The position numbers and the translations under genes were made by a program. 64,000 nt of DNA from Streptomyces venezuelae (GTDB taxonomy: Bacteria; Actinomycetota; Actinomycetes; Streptomycetales; Streptomycetaceae): assembly GCF_008642295.1 (NCBI RefSeq), contig NZ_CP029190.1:5687501-5751500 (forward strand). Direction: 5' to 3'. The notes under the pieces were generated by a model. That model was not told the origin of the DNA and did no database searches. It worked only from the letters and a program-made list of their open reading frames with translations. Below are positions 42,618-49,503 of the stretch, piece after piece (within the stretch, counting starts at the first letter, position 1; each line of letters opens with the position of its first letter).

Positions 42618-42761
42618 CTACTTCTTCGCGGGGCCGGAGCCGTCAGAGCTGTTCCCGCCGCTCGTTTCGGAACCGCCGCCCCCGTGTCCGCGCCCGCTGC
42701 TGCCGTCGTCCTGCTGGCTGCCGCCCTGACCGCTTCCGGTCCCGCCGCCGTGCTTGGGCAT
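42618..42761 (-). CDS. 47-residue Gly/Ser-rich peptide, candidate methyltransferase substrate
   Basis: A short gene with an excellent ribosome binding site (AAGGAG six bases before ATG at 42761). The product starts MPKHGGGTGSGQGGSQQDDG, continues through SSGRGHGGGGSETSGGNSSD, and ends GSGPAKK. It is almost wholly Gly/Ser/Gln/Asp with no Cys, so it cannot form thioether rings. It does contain Asp residues followed by Gly (DG at 19-20 and 40-41), the classic site of isoaspartate formation and of PIMT action. It lies 6 bp before the PIMT-like methyltransferase gene. It may be a RiPP precursor or simply a disordered partner protein. Confidence 0.72.
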   Translation of the reverse strand: MPKHGGGTGSGQGGSQQDDGSSGRGHGGGGSETSGGNSSDGSGPAKK

Positions 42762-42827
42762 TTGGTGCTCCTTCACTCGTGATGGTGTGAGGCTTGCAAC
42801 CCGCCCTGGCGGAGGCGGGAGTCTGTG

Positions 42828-43044
42828 TCAGGACTTCGCGACCCGATGGACAACGGCGATGTCTTCGAACCCTCGGAGAAACCGACTGTGCCATCCGCAG
42901 TCCGCGTAGAGGCAGCTCGCTACCACGGTGGGCGTGGTCTCTGGATCTCGGATGATCCGGTGTTCGGCGTGCCGGGCAGGTCTCGCGCCTCGCGGTGAAG
43001 GTCACGTAATCGAACTCGTCCTCTGCTGCAACAGCCTTACTCAC
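42828..43044 (-). pseudogene. Small Cys-containing protein gene broken by a +1 frameshift
   Basis: GTG at 43044 opens MSKAVAAEDEFDYVTFTARR, then the frame runs into Arg/Pro-rich nonsense overlapping the downstream peptide gene. Dropping one base of the CCC run (GGG at 42974-42976 on the plus strand) joins it to a sensible second half, HAEHRIIRDPETTPTVVASC then LYADCGWHSRFLRGFEDIAV, ending HRVAKS with a TGA at 42828-42830. The repaired product is 71 residues, with CLYADC resembling half of a small zinc finger. It is either a true pseudogene or a sequencing error in a C-run. It would be the first gene of the peptide-methyltransferase operon. Confidence 0.6.
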
Positions 43045-43113
43045 TATGCCCGCCGTCCCCTCGCTGCTGTCGTGATGACTGCGACGCTAGGGGTGGCACA
43101 ACGGCAGTTCCCA

Positions 43114-43143
43114 GCAACTTGCATCAGCTTGCACGCCAGTTGC
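43114..43143. promoter_or_regulatory. Operator candidate in the island's divergent promoter region
   Basis: GCAACT (43114-43119) and AGTTGC (43138-43143) form inverted arms. Within them CTTGCA occurs twice (43118-43123, 43128-43133), exactly one helical turn apart. The site lies in the 182-bp gap between the two divergent island operons and is a plausible target of the XRE/DUF5753 regulator. Confidence 0.5.
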
Positions 43144-43226
43144 TCGCAGGCGGCCTTGACTGTCCACGTTGGAACGAGAGGATGGCCATGCAAGTTCAGG
43201 CAAACCACATCCGGAGAGAGGCCGTC

Positions 43227-43481
43227 ATGGCGCTACGGTTCGTTGGGATCGACCCGAACACCGATCTTGAACACTGCCCTACCGTCTGGGCTGACGAAGA
43301 GGCCGGAGAGCTGGTGTTGCAGGGGTGGAAGGCGGGCCCCGCACTCCGCGCGACCTGTGAGGCGAGCAGCCCGGCCAAGGGCTCAATCCCTGACAGCGAG
43401 GAAGTCATCAGGATTCCGGCCCGCATGGTGCCGATGATCAGGGAAGCGTGCGATGCCGTCGAGCGTTCCGCCGTTCAGTGA
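43227..43481 (+). CDS. Small protein (84 aa) of the island's rightward operon
   Basis: Function not recognised. The product starts MALRFVGIDPNTDLEHCPTV and has ADEEAGELVLQGWKAGPALR near residue 25. It ends with the helix IPARMVPMIREACDAVERSA. It is acidic with Cys17 and Cys44. Proteins of this layout commonly precede DUF6879 genes in Streptomyces. ATG at 43227 follows GGAGAG eight bases upstream; ATGs at 43182 and 43188 would add 13-15 residues. Its 3' end overlaps the DUF6879 gene by 29 bp, so the two are cotranslated. Confidence 0.72.
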   Translation: MALRFVGIDPNTDLEHCPTVWADEEAGELVLQGWKAGPALRATCEASSPAKGSIPDSEEVIRIPARMVPMIREACDAVERSAVQ

Positions 43482-43968
43482 GCTTCTGGCCAACACCCGT
43501 GAGTCCGCAGTGCATTTCGAGATGCGGGACGACTACGGGACGAATCCTCGGCTAGAGGCATGGCAGCGCGGAGAGCGCATCAACTGGGACGACCGCGAAT
43601 CCTGGTGGCACCCGTTCCACCAGACCATTGCGGACGCTGTAGCGCGGGGTGTGGCCGTTCGCCGTGCCCGCATTGTGTCGGAGCCGGTCAGCGAGTACAT
43701 CCGCTGGGAGCACTACGCCACGCACGCCAACGTCATGGCCGGCGAAGATGTGCGTTGGCTGCCACGCAGTCAGGCAACGGGCTTCCTGGTGCCCGCCAAT
43801 GACTTCTGGCTGTTTGACGGCAAGCTGATCCGCGTGCACCATTTCGCCGGGGACGGACGTCACGTATCCGACGAACTGAGCACTGACCCTGGCGACTTGA
43901 AGCTCTGTGTCAGTGCATTCGAAGAAGTCTGGCAGCGAGCAATCCCGCACAGCGAATACACGATCTGA
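43453..43968 (+). CDS. DUF6879-family protein
   Basis: A 171-residue soluble protein of the DUF6879 type: FSELLANTRESAVHFEMRDD at residues 8-27, WHPFHQTIADAVARGVAVRR near 52, VSEPVSEYIRWEHYATHANV near 76, WLPRSQATGFLVPANDFWLF near 102 and FAGDGRHVSDELSTDPGDLK near 131. The biochemical role is unknown. These genes regularly sit next to XRE/DUF5753 regulators in actinobacteria, and the pairing recalls toxin-antitoxin or regulator-partner modules (Scr1/Scr2-like). That parallel is inference. Confidence 0.8.
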   Translation: MPSSVPPFSELLANTRESAVHFEMRDDYGTNPRLEAWQRGERINWDDRESWWHPFHQTIADAVARGVAVRRARIVSEPVSEYIRWEHYATHANVMAGEDVRWLPRSQATGFLVPANDFWLFDGKLIRVHHFAGDGRHVSDELSTDPGDLKLCVSAFEEVWQRAIPHSEYTI

Positions 43969-43989
43969 GCCGAACCGGACAGCCAACTC

Positions 43990-44835
43990 ATGTCATCGCC
44001 TTCGTCCAAAGCCCAAGCAGCCAGGGAAGCCGTAGCCGGTCGGTTGCGGGAAACTAGGCTTGACGCAGGAATTACAGCCCGTGAGTTGGCGGTCCGGTGC
44101 GGGTGGAGTGAAAGCAAGTCATCCCGGATCGAGCATGCAAAGACACCCCCCAGCGATGCCGACATAAGGGCCTGGTGTACAGCATGTGGCGTGCCGGGGC
44201 TTGCCGACGACTTGATTGCTGCCAGCCGTCAGGCGGATTCCATGTACGTCCAGTGGAAGCGGCTGCAGCGGACAGGTCTGAGGCAGCTACAGGAATCGGG
44301 AGTGCCCCTCTACGAGCAGACACAGCAGTTCCATGTGTATTGCTCCAACGTCGTGCCCGGCATCTTCCAAACACCCGGCTACGCAACTGCGCTGCTCACG
44401 TCCATTGCGCAGTTTCGAGGGACGCCAGACGACGTAAACGATGCCGTGGCAGCACGCATGGAGCGATCACGCGTCATCCGAGAAGGTGACCACCGATTCG
44501 CCGTTCTGGTTGAGGAATCGGTCTTGAAGTACCGAATTGGCAGCCTGGAAGTGATGGCCGCACAGCTTGGACATCTGCTCTCCGTGATGGGGCTTCCTTC
44601 AATCTCGCTGGGGATCATTCCCTTTACGGCACCCCGGACGGCGTGGCCGCTGGAAACGTTCACAATCTTTGACGGCCAGCGCGTCCACGTGGAAACCCTT
44701 TCGGCGGCCATCAAGGAAACTCAGCCGTCTGACGTGGCTTTGTACCTCAAGGCTTTTGGGAACCTGAAAGAGGTTGCTGTCTGCGGATCGAAGGCCCGCA
44801 CTCTCATCGCGTCGGCAATTGATGCCCTGGGCTGA
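43990..44835 (+). CDS. XRE-family regulator with DUF5753 domain
   Basis: A 281-residue DNA-binding protein. The N-terminal helix-turn-helix spans residues 15-65 (RETRLDAGITARELAVRCGW, SESKSSRIEHAKTPPSDADI). The DUF5753 domain covers about 95-280 (YEQTQQFHVYCSNVVPGIFQ, TPGYATALLTS, RMERSRVIREGDHRFAVLVE, SISLGIIPFTAPRTAWPLET). Such regulators often control small accessory operons in Streptomyces. ATG at 43990 follows the DUF6879 stop by 21 bp. Only 32 bp separate its stop from the second PBP repeat. It probably regulates both divergent island operons. Confidence 0.88.
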   Translation: MSSPSSKAQAAREAVAGRLRETRLDAGITARELAVRCGWSESKSSRIEHAKTPPSDADIRAWCTACGVPGLADDLIAASRQADSMYVQWKRLQRTGLRQLQESGVPLYEQTQQFHVYCSNVVPGIFQTPGYATALLTSIAQFRGTPDDVNDAVAARMERSRVIREGDHRFAVLVEESVLKYRIGSLEVMAAQLGHLLSVMGLPSISLGIIPFTAPRTAWPLETFTIFDGQRVHVETLSAAIKETQPSDVALYLKAFGNLKEVAVCGSKARTLIASAIDALG

Positions 44836-44867
44836 GCCCCTTCGGTTCGCGGCAGCTCACGCGTGCG

Positions 44868-45002
44868 GCAGAGGTCGGCGGCAAGCAGATCGCGGTCGCG
44901 GTGATGATCGAGAACTCCGACACCGACCGTTCGGAGATCGGCGGCGGCAAGCTGGCCGCCCCGGTCGCCCAGAAGATGATGCAGGCCTGGCTGAAGGGCT
45001 GA
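44868..45002 (+). pseudogene. Remnant of the PBP gene 3' end with an internal deletion
   Basis: A leftover C-terminal fragment of the class B PBP gene. It opens with GCAGAGGTCGGCGGCAAG, which matches 41194-41211 (just before the KTG codons). It then jumps to the sequence after the next GGCGGCAAG (41284 onward), so 81 bp (27 codons, including the Thr-Gly of KTG) are missing in frame. From there it is identical to the intact gene through the stop. The 9-bp GGCGGCAAG repeats at both deletion ends point to slippage or short-homology deletion. No start codon is attached. Confidence 0.85.
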
Positions 45003-45015
45003 CCGGCCGCCCCCC
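44877..45015 (+). repeat. Direct repeat, copy 2 (PBP 3' end)
   Basis: 139 bases identical to 41284-41422. Beyond it the copies diverge (GGGAGGGGGCC here against a TGGGGGG insertion in copy 1), though both continue as GC-rich hairpins. This copy adjoins the DsbA-like gene, the presumed original right neighbour of the PBP gene. Confidence 0.95.
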
Positions 45016-45094
45016 GGGAGGGGGCCGTCCGGGAATGAGACGCTCCGGGCCGGTGTTCCAGCCCATGACCCCCGACCCGGAGAGAAGAAGGAAC

Positions 45095-45802
45095 ATGCGC
45101 GTCGAGATCTGGAGCGACATCGCCTGCCCGTGGTGCTACATCGGCAAGGCCCGGTTCGAGAAGGGGCTGGCCGCCTTTGCGCACCGGGACCGGGTCGAGG
45201 TGGTCTTCCGGTCCTTCGAGCTCGACCCCAACGGCCCCCGGGGAACGACCGCGCCCGTCGTCGAGATGCTCGCCAAGAAGTACGGCCGCACCCTCGACGA
45301 GGCCCGCGGGATGGAGGAGCACGTCGCGGCCACCGCCCGGGCCGAGGGACTGGACTACCGCACCGACGGCCGCGACCACGGCAACACCTTCGACATCCAC
45401 CGGCTGTTGCACCTGGCAGCCGCCCGGGGCCGCCAGAACGCCCTGCTCGACCTCGCCTTCCGGACGAACTTCGCCGCCGACCGCTCGGTCTTCGACCCCG
45501 AGGTGCTCGCCGCGCTCGCCGTCGAGGCGGGCCTCGACGAGACGGAGGCCCGGGCGGTACTCGCCGATGAGACCGCCTACGCCGAGGCCGTGCGCGCCGA
45601 TGAGCGCGAGGCCGCCGCACTCGGCGCGAACGCCGTGCCGTTCTTCGTCCTGGACCGGCGCTACGGGATCTCCGGCGGGCAGCCCGCCGAGGTGTTCACC
45701 CGCGCGCTGGAGCAGGCGTGGGAGGGGTACGAGCCGGCCGGGACCGATCCGGCAGCCGAGGCGTGCGAGCCCGACGGGGCCTGCCCTGCCCCGCAGGTAT
45801 AA
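45095..45802 (+). CDS. DsbA-family oxidoreductase (FrnE/2-hydroxychromene-2-carboxylate isomerase-like)
   Basis: A 235-residue cytosolic thioredoxin-fold protein. The redox motif CPWC lies at residues 10-13 (IWSDIACPWCYIGKARFEKG). The inserted helical domain includes RDHGNTFDIHRLLHLAAARG near 95. The cis-Pro loop is GANAVPFFVLDRRYGISGGQ near 180. This is the FrnE-like DsbA subfamily, which reduces or isomerises disulfides or acts in polyketide tailoring. The tail has CEPDGACPAPQ with two more Cys. ATG at 45095 follows AAGAAGGA. Confidence 0.9.
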   Translation: MRVEIWSDIACPWCYIGKARFEKGLAAFAHRDRVEVVFRSFELDPNGPRGTTAPVVEMLAKKYGRTLDEARGMEEHVAATARAEGLDYRTDGRDHGNTFDIHRLLHLAAARGRQNALLDLAFRTNFAADRSVFDPEVLAALAVEAGLDETEARAVLADETAYAEAVRADEREAAALGANAVPFFVLDRRYGISGGQPAEVFTRALEQAWEGYEPAGTDPAAEACEPDGACPAPQV

Positions 45803-45835
45803 GTAGTCCTTGGGGGAGTGGTGGAAAACTAGGCG

Positions 45836-46924
45836 ATGGACTTTGGGATGATCCTGGCGCAGAGTGGAGCCATGGATCTTCCTCTTGCGCACGCGGAGTT
45901 CGCGCCTTCGACGACTGTCTATCTCAACACCGCGACCTGCGGGATCCTCCCGCAGAGCGCCGTGGCCGCCGTCCGGGAACTGGCCGAGGCGGCCGGGGCC
46001 GGCACGGCCGCCGGATTCGGTGACTTCGACCGGGTTGCCCGGGTGCGCGAGAGCTACGCCCGGCTGGTCGGTGTCGGCCCGGACCGGGTGTCGATCGGTT
46101 CCACCGTCGCCACCCATGTCGGCCTGATCGCCGCCGCGCTGCCCGCCGGATCCGAAGTCCTCTTCGCCGAGGGGGACTTCGCCTCGGTGATCAACCCGTT
46201 CGTGGTGCGGGGCGACCTCAAGCCCCGGTTCGTCCCGCTGGAGGCGCTCGCCGAGGCGGTCCGCGAGGACACCGCGCTGGTCGCGGTCAGCGCGGTCCAG
46301 TCCGCGGACGGACGGGTGGCCGACCTGGCGGCGATCCGCGCGGCAACCGCCGGGTACGGCATCCCGATGCTGGTGGACGCCACCCAGGCGGCCGGTTCGG
46401 TGCCCTTCGACGCGGCTCCGTACGAGTACACGGTCACGGCCGGGTACAAGTGGCTGCTCGGTTCGCGCGGAGCCTCGTACCTGACCGTCTCCGAGGCCGC
46501 TCAGGACACGCTGGTCCCGCTGCACGCGGGCTGGGTGGCGGCGAGCTCGCCCTGGGATGCGACGTACGGCCCGATGCCGGAACTCGCGCCCGACGCGAGG
46601 CGGTTCGACGAGTCCCCGGCCTTCCTCGCCTACTACGCGGCCGAGCCCTCGCTGGCCCTGCTGGAGCGGGTCGGGATCGCGGCCGTGCACGCCCACAACC
46701 TCGGCCTGGCCGCCCGCTACCGGGCGGGCCTGGCGGAACTGGGCCTCGCTCCGGTGCCGGGGGACTCTCCGATCGTCTCGGTGCCGGGGCTTGCCGAGCG
46801 GCAGCCGGAGCTGGCCCGGGCCGGGGTGCTGACGGCCGGCCGGGCCGGGGCGCTGCGGGCGTCGTTCCACCTGTACAACACGGAGGCGGATGTGGACCGG
46901 CTGCTGAACGCGCTGGCTCCCTGA
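45836..46924 (+). CDS. Class V aminotransferase-fold PLP enzyme
   Basis: A 362-residue fold-type I PLP protein of the class V (cysteine desulfurase/isopenicillin epimerase-like) family. It shows TVYLNTATCGILPQSAVAAV near residue 27, VSIGSTVATHVGLIAAAL near 85, VDATQAAGSVPFDA near 180 (Asp and Gln holding PLP) and the Schiff-base Lys in TVTAGYKWLLGSRGASYLTV near 203. The C-terminal RASFHLYNTEADVDRLL is typical. There is no desulfurase Cys loop, so aminotransferase, epimerase or lyase activity is more likely; the substrate is unknown. ATGs at 45836 and 45872 (MDLPLAHAEFAP) are both possible starts. Confidence 0.82.
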   Translation: MDFGMILAQSGAMDLPLAHAEFAPSTTVYLNTATCGILPQSAVAAVRELAEAAGAGTAAGFGDFDRVARVRESYARLVGVGPDRVSIGSTVATHVGLIAAALPAGSEVLFAEGDFASVINPFVVRGDLKPRFVPLEALAEAVREDTALVAVSAVQSADGRVADLAAIRAATAGYGIPMLVDATQAAGSVPFDAAPYEYTVTAGYKWLLGSRGASYLTVSEAAQDTLVPLHAGWVAASSPWDATYGPMPELAPDARRFDESPAFLAYYAAEPSLALLERVGIAAVHAHNLGLAARYRAGLAELGLAPVPGDSPIVSVPGLAERQPELARAGVLTAGRAGALRASFHLYNTEADVDRLLNALAP

Positions 46925-46961
46925 CGATCGCGCGCCCCACGCCCCCGCCGGCCCGCGGCGG

Positions 46962-48047
46962 TCAGGCGGCCGATGCGGCCGACCAGGCGGCGGTGGCGGC
47001 CGTCACGGCCGGAGTCGGAGGGAGGGACAGGGCGGTGGCCAGGGCCGTCAGGGCCGCGGTGACCGCCGGGAGCCCGGCCGCCGGGCCGTAGTGGTTGACC
47101 CGGGCCAGAGCGGGACCGGCCGCCGCCAGTGGTGCGGACGGGGCCGCCGTCAGCGCCTTCGCGACGACCAGGGGGGCGTCCGGAACCCGGAGGGTGGTGG
47201 CCACCGGGGCCGCCTCCGCCGCCTGGCCCACGTACGGGGCCAGGCCCAGCGCCGCCGCCCCCGCCCGGGTCGCCGCCGCAGCAGCCGCGTGCCGGCCCAG
47301 CACGGCCGGCAGGCCCTCCGCCGCGATCCGGCCGAGACACGCCTCCAGCGCCAGCATCTCCAGCTGCGCCGGCGCGTGCGGCAGCGCCTTGCGTCCGCCG
47401 TCGATCCAGCGCTCCTTCCAGTCCAGCAGCGACAGGTACGAGCGGCGCGGAGCAGCGGGATTGGCCGCGAAGCGGGCCCACGCCCGGTCCGAGACCGAGA
47501 CCGCCGACACCCCCGCCGGGCCGCCCATCGCCTTCTGCGCGCCGATCACGCACAGGTCCACACCCCATTCGTCCGGCAGCAGCGGCTCCGCCCCCACCGA
47601 GGCCACCGCGTCCAGCATGAACAGCGCCCCGTGCGCGCGGACCACCTCGCCGATCGCCGCCACCGGGTTGGTGTTGCCCGTCGCCGCCTCCGCGTGCACC
47701 AGCGAGACGAAGTCGGTCTCCGGGTGCGCGGCCAGCGCCTCGGCGACCTGATCGGCGGTCACCGCGGTGTCGAACGGCACAGCCAGGTCGACCACCGCCG
47801 CCCCGCAGTCCCGCAGCCAGTTCCCGAACGTGTTCCCGTACGGTCCGGTCACCACGTTCAGCGCGGTGGAGCCCGGCCGCGCACCGGACCGGATGCAGCC
47901 CTCCAGCGGCAGCAGCGCCTCGCCCTGCGTGACCACCACCTCGTGCCGGGTCCCCAGGAGGTCCGCGACCCCCTGCTCGATCGAGGCGAAACGCTCCGCG
48001 GTCAGCGGGGGCAGATCCAGCAGCGGGTGGGCCGCGGGGTGGTTCAC
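46962..48047 (-). CDS. Class V aminotransferase (alanine-glyoxylate/serine-pyruvate type)
   Basis: A 361-residue PLP enzyme. RHEVVVTQGEALLPLEGCIR lies near residue 34, LNVVTGPYGNTFGNWLRDCG near 64 and VSLVHAEAATGNTNPVAAIG near 115. FMLDAVASVGAEPL carries the PLP Asp near 145, and the Schiff-base Lys is in CVIGAQKAMGGPAGVSAVSV near 172. The C-terminus is Ala/Thr-rich low complexity. It resembles small-molecule aminotransferases such as alanine-glyoxylate aminotransferase. GTG at 48047 is the start. It converges on another class V aminotransferase gene (38-bp gap) and is divergent from an amidohydrolase gene. Confidence 0.83.
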   Translation of the reverse strand: MNHPAAHPLLDLPPLTAERFASIEQGVADLLGTRHEVVVTQGEALLPLEGCIRSGARPGSTALNVVTGPYGNTFGNWLRDCGAAVVDLAVPFDTAVTADQVAEALAAHPETDFVSLVHAEAATGNTNPVAAIGEVVRAHGALFMLDAVASVGAEPLLPDEWGVDLCVIGAQKAMGGPAGVSAVSVSDRAWARFAANPAAPRRSYLSLLDWKERWIDGGRKALPHAPAQLEMLALEACLGRIAAEGLPAVLGRHAAAAAATRAGAAALGLAPYVGQAAEAAPVATTLRVPDAPLVVAKALTAAPSAPLAAAGPALARVNHYGPAAGLPAVTAALTALATALSLPPTPAVTAATAAWSAASAA

Positions 48048-48081
48048 GGTGGTGCTCTCTTCGTCCGTAGGTACCGGGAGA

Positions 48082-48126
48082 GCGTACCCAGGACGGGCGT
48101 ACCCACGACGTGCGTACAGTGCCCGT
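48082..48126 (+). repeat. Three 15-bp tandem repeats upstream of an amidohydrolase gene
   Basis: GCGTACCCAGGACGG, GCGTACCCACGACGT and GCGTACAGTGCCCGT follow each other with a period of exactly 15 bp and end at the base before the ATG. The GCGTAC core is fixed in all three. It may be an operator array or the residue of a small expansion in the promoter. Confidence 0.75.
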
Positions 48127-49212
48127 ATGAGCGAAGTAGTGCATGTGAAGGGGCGCGTGCTGGTCGGGCCCGAGGAGGTCCGCGACGAGCTCTGGGTCGT
48201 CGGCGGCCGGATCAGCTACGAGCGTCCGCGCACCGCGGGGGAGACCGTCACCGTGTCCGGCTGGGTGCTGCCCGGGCTGGTGGACGCCCACTGCCACGTC
48301 GGGCTCGACCGGCACGGCCCGGTCGACGACGCGACCAGCGAGAAGCAGGCGCTGACCGACCGGGACGCCGGCACCCTGCTGATCCGGGACGCCGGTTCGC
48401 CCTCCGACACCCGCTGGATCGACGACCGCGAAGACCTGCCGAAGATCATCCGGGCCGGTCGGCACATCGCCCGTACCCGCCGCTACATCCGCAACTACGC
48501 CCACGAGATCGAGCCCGAGGACCTGGTCGCGTACGTCGGGCGCGAGGCGCGGCGCGGCGACGGCTGGGTGAAGCTGGTGGGGGACTGGATCGACCGGGAT
48601 GCCGGGGACCTCACCGCCTGCTGGCCGCGGCCCGAGGTCGAGGCGGCGATCGCGGAGGCGCACCGGCTCGGCGCCCGGGTCACCGCGCACTGCTTCGCCG
48701 AGGACTCGCTGCGCGATCTGGTGGAGGCGGGCATCGACTGCATCGAGCACGCCACCGGGCTGACCGAGGACACCATTCCGCTGTTCGCCGAGCGCGGGGT
48801 GGCGATCGTGCCCACCCTGGTCAACATCGCCACGTTCCCGCACCTCGCGGACGGCGGCGAGGCCAAGTTCCCCCGCTGGTCCGCGCACATGCGGCGGCTG
48901 TACGAACGGCGCTACGACACGGTGCGGTCGGCGTACGACGCGGGCGTGCCGGTGTACGTCGGCACGGACGCGGGCGGCTCGCTGCCGCACGGCCTGGTCG
49001 CGGCCGAGGTGGCGGAGCTGGTGAAGGCCGGGATCCCGGTGCGGGACGCCCTGTCGGCGACGACCTGGGGGGCCCGGGAATGGCTGGGCCGGCCGGGGCT
49101 GGCGGAAGGGGCGCCGGCCGACCTGGTGGTGTACGGGGCGGACCCGCGGGCCGACGTGGGAGTGCTGGCGGACCCGCTGCGGGTGGTGGTCAACGGCCGG
49201 ATCCACGCCTGA
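48127..49212 (+). CDS. Amidohydrolase (imidazolonepropionase/prolidase-like)
   Basis: A 361-residue metal-dependent hydrolase. It has a small beta-sandwich from both termini around a TIM barrel. Metal ligands are visible: HxH in LVDAHCHVGLD (near 57), His in ARVTAHCFAEDSL (near 183), His in GIDCIEHATGLTED (near 205) and Asp in YVGTDAGGSLPHG (near 280). The barrel-closing GAREWLGRPGLAEGAPADLV is typical of the amidohydrolase_1 family. The substrate is unknown. ATG at 48127 directly follows a tandem-repeat leader. The 291 bp after it, up to the LAETG gene, hold only promoter-like sequence. Confidence 0.87.
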   Translation: MSEVVHVKGRVLVGPEEVRDELWVVGGRISYERPRTAGETVTVSGWVLPGLVDAHCHVGLDRHGPVDDATSEKQALTDRDAGTLLIRDAGSPSDTRWIDDREDLPKIIRAGRHIARTRRYIRNYAHEIEPEDLVAYVGREARRGDGWVKLVGDWIDRDAGDLTACWPRPEVEAAIAEAHRLGARVTAHCFAEDSLRDLVEAGIDCIEHATGLTEDTIPLFAERGVAIVPTLVNIATFPHLADGGEAKFPRWSAHMRRLYERRYDTVRSAYDAGVPVYVGTDAGGSLPHGLVAAEVAELVKAGIPVRDALSATTWGAREWLGRPGLAEGAPADLVVYGADPRADVGVLADPLRVVVNGRIHA

Positions 49213-49503
49213 TGCAGGGCGGGATGCGGTGCTTGACGGGACCGTGACGCCGGGGTGCGGGCGGTCGTTGGACTTTCCGCATTCCACACCTCCCGTGGGA
49301 CTGGAGTGAACCCACGTTCCAGTTGGGGTGTGAAGAATCGAATATGTGCATGGAAACCACCCTTTGGGGTGAACTGACGCCAGGTTGCTGCCTGTTCACT
49401 CTCAGTGCGTAAAGATTCCGGGGTCGAGGCCGTCGGCGCGCGCAATGTCCCCCATTGGCGCCGCGCCGCCACGGCTCCAAAACTCCTTGGGGGTTCCACC
49501 ACT

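Larger units (their letters stand above)
41423..44867. mobile_element. Accessory island bounded by duplicated PBP 3' ends
   Basis: A 3.4-kb insertion between the two 139-bp direct repeats. It carries two divergent gene sets, leftward (small Cys protein pseudogene, Gly/Ser peptide, methyltransferase) and rightward (84-aa protein, DUF6879, XRE/DUF5753). Base composition drops: the line 44041-44100 has 37 of 60 G+C, against about three quarters in neighbouring genes. No integrase, transposase, relaxase or tRNA target is present, so the means of movement is unknown. Homologous recombination between the repeats would excise it and leave one PBP 3' end. It is classed as mobile by inference from the repeats and composition. 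Confidence 0.75.

Noticed and set aside
41284..45015. Interpretation of the 139-bp repeats as insertion-sequence terminal repeats
   Set aside because: They are direct, not inverted, consist of PBP coding sequence, and there is no transposase between them.
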